Assembly (NCBI GenBank): GCA_021613535.1
Contig: CP075492.1
Coordinates: forward strand, 6,262,001 to 6,326,000
Reading direction: 5' to 3'
Origin: Adineta vaga
Lineage: Eukaryota > Rotifera
Length of the DNA: 64,000 bases
In this document: in pieces, positions 59,973 through 64,000 of the stretch
Numbering within the stretch: position 1 is the stretch's first letter
Layout: the number at the start of each line of letters is the position of its first letter
Notes under the pieces: generated by a model
What the model saw: the letters and a program-made list of their open reading frames with translations, nothing else
What the model was told of the DNA's origin: nothing
Databases searched by the model: none
Program-made: the position numbers and the translations under genes

Positions 59973-60686
59973 CTACATTACACGACAATGTCTGCCATGC
60001 TGTTGAAGACGTCGTCTCGCTTGTTGTGCTGCTTGTTTAGCAACTGTGTCTTCGACTGTTTCTAACATATGACAAACTTCTTTGAATAATAAAACTAAAT
60101 GCCAATGATATTTTGCAGAACATAAAATTGTATTTGCTTTGAACTTCTTCTTTATATATTGTAGAATATCACGAGAATTTGTTAAATTTAAATTTATTAA
60201 ACGTAAATCTGTCGTAATTAAATCGACTTTATTAGCAACAACAATAACAGGTAAATGAATGGAAGATTGATCATCATCATCATTCATTAAATCTGGATGA
60301 TTATCTATTTGTTGTTGTGAATAAGAATTATTATTATAATTTAATCGTACACGAATAATTTCACGATAGATATTTTTAATATAATTAAATGTTTCTTCTC
60401 GATTAACATCGAATACTAAAAGAAATACATGTGCTTGTCGAAAACAATACATTCGTACCCATTCTTGTTGAGGATCGGAATTATTTGTTTCATCAAAACG
60501 AGGTGTATCAATAATACGAATATGATATAAACGTTGACCATTAAATAATGATGTAAAATTATATGTTGCTAAACGTGTCGTAGTGTACGTTGATGAATAA
60601 TCATTTGATAGCCATTGACGAACAATCGATGTCTTTCCTACAGCTTTATCACCAAGGACAGCGATTTGAATAGGTTGATCACACAT
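59973..60686 (-). CDS. Ras-like GTPase, RASL10-like
   Basis: Single exon, 237 residues. G1 is GDKAVGKTS; the effector region is unusual. G3 is DTPRF instead of DxxGQ, so the catalytic Gly/Gln pair is missing. RASL10 proteins are also known to lack it. G4 is VANKVDL and G5 is CSAKYHWHLVLLF, which closely resembles the SAKYNWH segment of RASL10A/B. There is an Asp/Asn/Gln-rich insert of about 20 residues before G4. The C-terminus ends CRVM, a CaaX box for prenylation, preceded by Arg/Gln. Expected to be membrane-bound and poorly GTP-hydrolysing. The RASL10 assignment rests on these features. Confidence 0.85.
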   Translation of the reverse strand: MCDQPIQIAVLGDKAVGKTSIVRQWLSNDYSSTYTTTRLATYNFTSLFNGQRLYHIRIIDTPRFDETNNSDPQQEWVRMYCFRQAHVFLLVFDVNREETFNYIKNIYREIIRVRLNYNNNSYSQQQIDNHPDLMNDDDDQSSIHLPVIVVANKVDLITTDLRLINLNLTNSRDILQYIKKKFKANTILCSAKYHWHLVLLFKEVCHMLETVEDTVAKQAAQQARRRLQQHGRHCRVM

Positions 60687-61597
60687 TATTTGCAGTCGAT
60701 GACGAGTATCAGTTCATCTCATATTCTCCAAGTGTTTATACCCGTGAGGCAAATGATGGAAAAGATATTATCGATTATTTCCATCTTGCGATGTAATAAG
60801 AAGAAGAAAAAGAAATGTTCAACTAAAAAAAAAGGGACATTTTTAGTTTTTTTCTCCTCGTTCTTTGCTTCGTCTCCTTCTTTTTCTTTTTTTTTGTGTC
60901 TCAGTTTCCGGGAGTTTGGAAATGTTCTCGTCTGAATAAGCATTTCCATTCATTCATGCACCGCAAGTATTGTCAAACAACAAATACGATTAGATTGATA
61001 TAAAATCATGAACAGAGAACGACGAAAATAGATTTGAGATCAATAATAAAGTCACTCATCTTCTCGACTCGCTCATCTATTGTTCGTATTGCTGTCGGAC
61101 ATGAATAGTGTGGTTGTTTTTGAGAAGCAAAAAAAGAGAGAAACTATTGTTTTCTATTTCTCGAGTTGAATGATTCGTTTTGATCATATTCTAATATGAC
61201 TATACTGGTTTTACATCAAATGAGAGTTCCGTTTCTTTTTACTCCCTAGGGAGATGAAAAAATATATATATATATATATATTATATGAAATGTCGAACTG
61301 TAATTACGGGCTTTACTTCATTTTAAAGAGAAGAAAGAGGAAATTTCTATTTCCCGTATCTCGCTTGTTGCTAACGATGAAATGTTCGAATTGATCATTG
61401 TCAAAAATGATTAATGCATAATAATATTCTCATGTTTTGGAATGAATAAAAAACAACGATGAAGAAATTTAAAAAAAAGAAAAACGAAGGAAAGAGAATA
61501 GAAACATATGATACTACTAGTATTACAATTAGATTAAAGATAAAAAAAATGTATTGATGTAACGAAAAATGAATTTGATAGAGCCTTGATTTAGAAG
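60687..61597. other. Intergenic between divergent genes
   Basis: About 910 bases. A TA microsatellite lies at about 61262-61283. No gene seen. It contains the promoters of the GTPase and of the one-TM protein. Confidence 0.5.
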
Positions 61598-62160
61598 ATG
61601 GATCAACCGAATAGTACACATGGTAGATCAAGATTACGTTTATACGAATGTATCTTCCTTTTTTTTGTAGTAGATTCGAATATTTCAACAAAATTAGCAA
61701 TTAGTTTTGGAATTTTAGGAATTATTCTATTAGGATTTGTAATCTTTTATTGTTGTAAAACAAAGCATAAGAGTATGTTGATGACGATTGAAGAGAATCA
61801 ATATTAATGTTTTATTATTTTACAGAATATAAGAACGATCGTCGTCGATCCAGTTCAAATTCAAGTCAATCTTATCAACAATTATACTTTTCTAAAATAC
61901 CATTTAATCAAATTAAAAATCTTGAACAACGTGTCATTGAACGTTGGTCATCGATTACTGATCCTTCAATGACATTCTATCGGTATAATTAGATAATATA
62001 TTCTATTCATTCTTATGACATTTTTATTTATTAATCTAGTGTTCATATACAAAATAATCCAGATAGCATATATCAACCTGTTAATGAAGAACGTTTACGT
62101 TCATCAATTGAACAATCAAAAGCAATGGAATATGTTGGACTTGAGATAAACTTTTTTTAA
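61598..62160 (+). CDS. Small single-pass membrane protein, unknown
   Basis: Four exons (61598-61622, 61671-61772, 61826-61982, 62040-62160) give 134 residues. The first intron (48 nt, GTAGATCA...TTTTGTAG) has no stop and is a multiple of three. Without splicing the protein gains 16 residues (GRSRLRLYECIFLFFV). The spliced form has a short N-terminus, one helix (LAISFGILGIILLGFVIFYCC) and a cytosolic tail with KNDRRRSSSNSSQSYQQLYF and a Ser-rich basic patch. NIST just before the helix is a sequon, fitting N-out. No known family recognised. The tail Tyr/Ser-rich region could be regulated by phosphorylation (inference). Confidence 0.68.
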
Positions 62161-62237
62161 TGTTATTTAATATGAATAAGAGAAAAAAGAAGAGAAAGTT
62201 CTGTTCATTTATGAATTCACTAATCGATAGAGATTTG

Positions 62238-63209
62238 TTAAGTTGCTATACGTAATGGTACAACTCGAAAACCTTCACCTAATAGTTTAATAACAGCAGC
62301 TAGTGCAACACAACTAACAACAGCTAATGAAGCAGCAATAATTGTAATAAAACCTTGTTGTTGAATACGTTGAAGTTTTTCTTTAGCGATAACAGCATAA
62401 CATCCATCCATATTATAGCGACTTGTTGGATTTGACGCATTACCATATACATCAAGACAAAGATTATTTTGATTTGAACGATATTTTTCATTACAACAAC
62501 TTATTGGTAGAAGAGGAATTGTTCCTGATTGTGATGGATTTTTTTGAGAATTTGTTATTTTGCCTTTCGTATTTCCTCCACTTGATGATGATGACGACGA
62601 CGAAGAAGGCGACGCATAGAATGAAGGATGTCGACTACGATAATCTTCAATTGGATCACTAAGACCACAACATTGATGTTGTTTTTCTAATCGTGCCATT
62701 TTAAGTGTATTATCAACATTAATATGATTACCAGCTACAATATTGTATTGTGTTTGATCTAATTCTTTTACCAATGTATTATTAATCGACCTTGGTAATT
62801 GTCCACTTGAAAGAGTTACAAATGACCAAATAGTGAATAGGATTAAACTCAATGAACAAAATATTAATAAACCGGCGGCTATCAATGTAAACATTCGATT
62901 CATATTGATTAATCCAATATTTAAACTAATAAAAGCTAAGATTGAAAGAAAACCAAAAGCAAGTAAAAATGCTGATGTTATATGCAATGGATGATGACCA
63001 ATATCAACGAAATATCGAAGATGACCAAGAGCCAAACCAGCATGTAAAAATAAAGTGACACTAACTAGAATAGAACCTGCCATTGCTACCCATAATGCTA
63101 TATGAAATAAAGTTCTTCTAGCTACTGCAGTTGCTTCAGTATTTGGAACACTAGTAACTGTTACTGGATGAGAGATCATTGAAATGTGTAATATACAGAT
63201 AGAATTCAA
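62238..63209 (-). CDS. Tetraspanin
   Basis: Single exon, 323 residues. Four hydrophobic helices: HIALWVAMAGSILVSVTLFLH, a TM2 near ITSAFLLAFGFLSILAFISL, MFTLIAAGLLIFCSLSLILF and GFITIIAASLAVVSCVALAAV. The large extracellular loop between TM3 and TM4 has the signature CCG (HQCCGLSD), a second pair ISCC, and DGC before TM4. A Ser-only run (about ten residues) and a Lys/Gly/Asn-rich insert widen the loop. Met at MISHPV is a possible later start, 10 residues in. The family organises membrane microdomains by pairing with integrins and other partners. No clear subfamily. Intronless, unlike most neighbours. Confidence 0.88.
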   Translation of the reverse strand: MNSICILHISMISHPVTVTSVPNTEATAVARRTLFHIALWVAMAGSILVSVTLFLHAGLALGHLRYFVDIGHHPLHITSAFLLAFGFLSILAFISLNIGLINMNRMFTLIAAGLLIFCSLSLILFTIWSFVTLSSGQLPRSINNTLVKELDQTQYNIVAGNHINVDNTLKMARLEKQHQCCGLSDPIEDYRSRHPSFYASPSSSSSSSSSGGNTKGKITNSQKNPSQSGTIPLLPISCCNEKYRSNQNNLCLDVYGNASNPTSRYNMDGCYAVIAKEKLQRIQQQGFITIIAASLAVVSCVALAAVIKLLGEGFRVVPLRIAT

Positions 63210-63825
63210 AGAATGATTTTTTAAAGAAAAGAGAGTATCGATACTTTGTTTCTTTTTTGTTCAAATAAATAAGATTGATCGAACGAATTGTTCGTTTCTA
63301 ATGAGTAACAGAGTCTATTCAGCTCAAATTACAAGTAAATGAGAGGTGATGATACAGCGTACGAAAGAACAAATGATAGTGAAATAGAGTAATAGTAACA
63401 GAAAAAGTACAGATTACAATTACGTGAAATTCACAGTTTGTATATCAACGTCGTTAATCAATTAAATAATATGAACATCAAGATGTGTATCTTATAGGCA
63501 CGTTCATTAAATCATGTATCGATGTACTTGTACATGTGTTCTTTTGTTTTCTCTTACTCTCTCACGTATGTTATGTCTTATCGACGAGCATAAGAATTGA
63601 TGAAAGTACCGTTCATAGATACAAAAACTTTTTCAAAATATCAACAATGAAAATTGTGTCAATTTCGATGTAAATATAAAATAACCGTAATAACTTAATT
63701 TTATAAAGTCAACATCATCAATGTTTTGCTTACATTTCATTTTAATGGTTGCTATTATTACAAAAAAAGAATGATATTTATTTTCGAAATCTAATCATTC
63801 TTGTTTGATTTCGATTTTGTGATAG
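63210..63825. other. Intergenic
   Basis: About 615 bases between divergent genes. AT-rich; promoters of both. Nothing recognised. Confidence 0.5.
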
Positions 63826-64000
63826 ATGATGATCAGTAGAGTTCTCTATTTATATGTACTTTTACCAATTAGTATCGTTCAGAATTCTCATTTTCGTGGC
63901 GGTACAATTACATGGTTAGTTCTTGTGACAAACTTTAATTGATTATTTTTGTAACTATTGACCATTCTGTAGGCGTCCATTGAATAATACTCCATCGGGT
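63826..64000 (+). CDS. Start of a secreted or membrane protein, partial at right edge
   Basis: Exon 63826-63914 and the start of the next (63973-64000 and beyond). The N-terminus MMISRVLYLYVLLPISIVQN looks like a signal peptide, followed by SHFRGGTITW and RPLNNTPSG across the splice. The HFRGGTITWRP beginning recurs at the mature N-terminus of large uncharacterised secreted proteins in several invertebrates as far as I recall, but I cannot confirm it here. The rest lies outside the window. Confidence 0.6.

Overview
This is an AT-rich eukaryotic (metazoan) window with compact multi-exon genes. Most introns are 45-70 nt with GT...AG ends. The gene content is animal: muscle myosin heavy chain, MEF2, a tetraspanin, rhodopsin-like receptors, 4E-BP, Prp19 and RASL10. 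The FG-GAP/ADP-ribosyltransferase proteins, the lineage-type 7TM receptors, the tiny introns and a large inverted gene duplication fit a bdelloid rotifer best. That assignment is inference. All splice models here were built by hand from reading frame and GT/AG signals, and codon sums were checked to close.

Layout. 1-4146 (-) is the 5' part of a muscle myosin heavy chain gene (19 exons, including a 7-nt microexon) with a TATA box just upstream. 6792-7361 (+) encodes a small basic protein with a repeated W-x-P-[SA]-G motif. 7872-9045 (-) is an AlkB-type dioxygenase. 10530-11309 (-) is a decayed 7TM receptor split by a 134-bp TA-flanked MITE-like element. 12719-27937 is the accessory core. Two near-identical genes in inverted orientation (12719-17241 + and 27937-23490 -) each encode a mono-ADP-ribosyltransferase domain, one transmembrane helix and 21 FG-GAP repeats. 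Between them lie a helical-repeat/TIR/SAM gene (-) and a secreted trypsin-fold protease (+). 28-31.6 kb holds an EGF-like fragment and a broken RING/TRAF-zinc-finger membrane gene.

31986-34863 (+) is mitochondrial glycerol-3-phosphate dehydrogenase and 36780-38256 (+) is MEF2 with a 5'UTR intron. Then come a small one-TM protein (-), a two-exon receptor (-), two tandem Rab GTPases (+), a single-exon receptor (+), Prp19 (+), a CD225/dispanin (+), a secreted YbaY-like/Kunitz fusion (+), an alpha/beta hydrolase (+) whose stop codon overlaps that of a convergent cupin/JmjC-like membrane protein (-), 4E-BP (-), a cytochrome P450 (-), a RASL10-like GTPase (-), a one-TM protein (+), a tetraspanin (-) and the first exons of a secreted protein (+) at the right edge.

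How parts may work together. Housekeeping genes are scattered with no operon-like logic. The striking block is 12.7-27.9 kb. Two predicted type II membrane ADP-ribosyltransferases, with N-glycosylation-rich FG-GAP ectodomains and intact R-S-E-x-E residues, flank a TIR gene that keeps the position of the NADase glutamate, plus a secreted protease. ART and TIR enzymes both use NAD+. I suggest, as inference, a surface-sensing or defence cluster. The two ART genes show alternating tracts of near-identity (introns included) and divergence, as expected for gene conversion between the arms of an inverted duplication.
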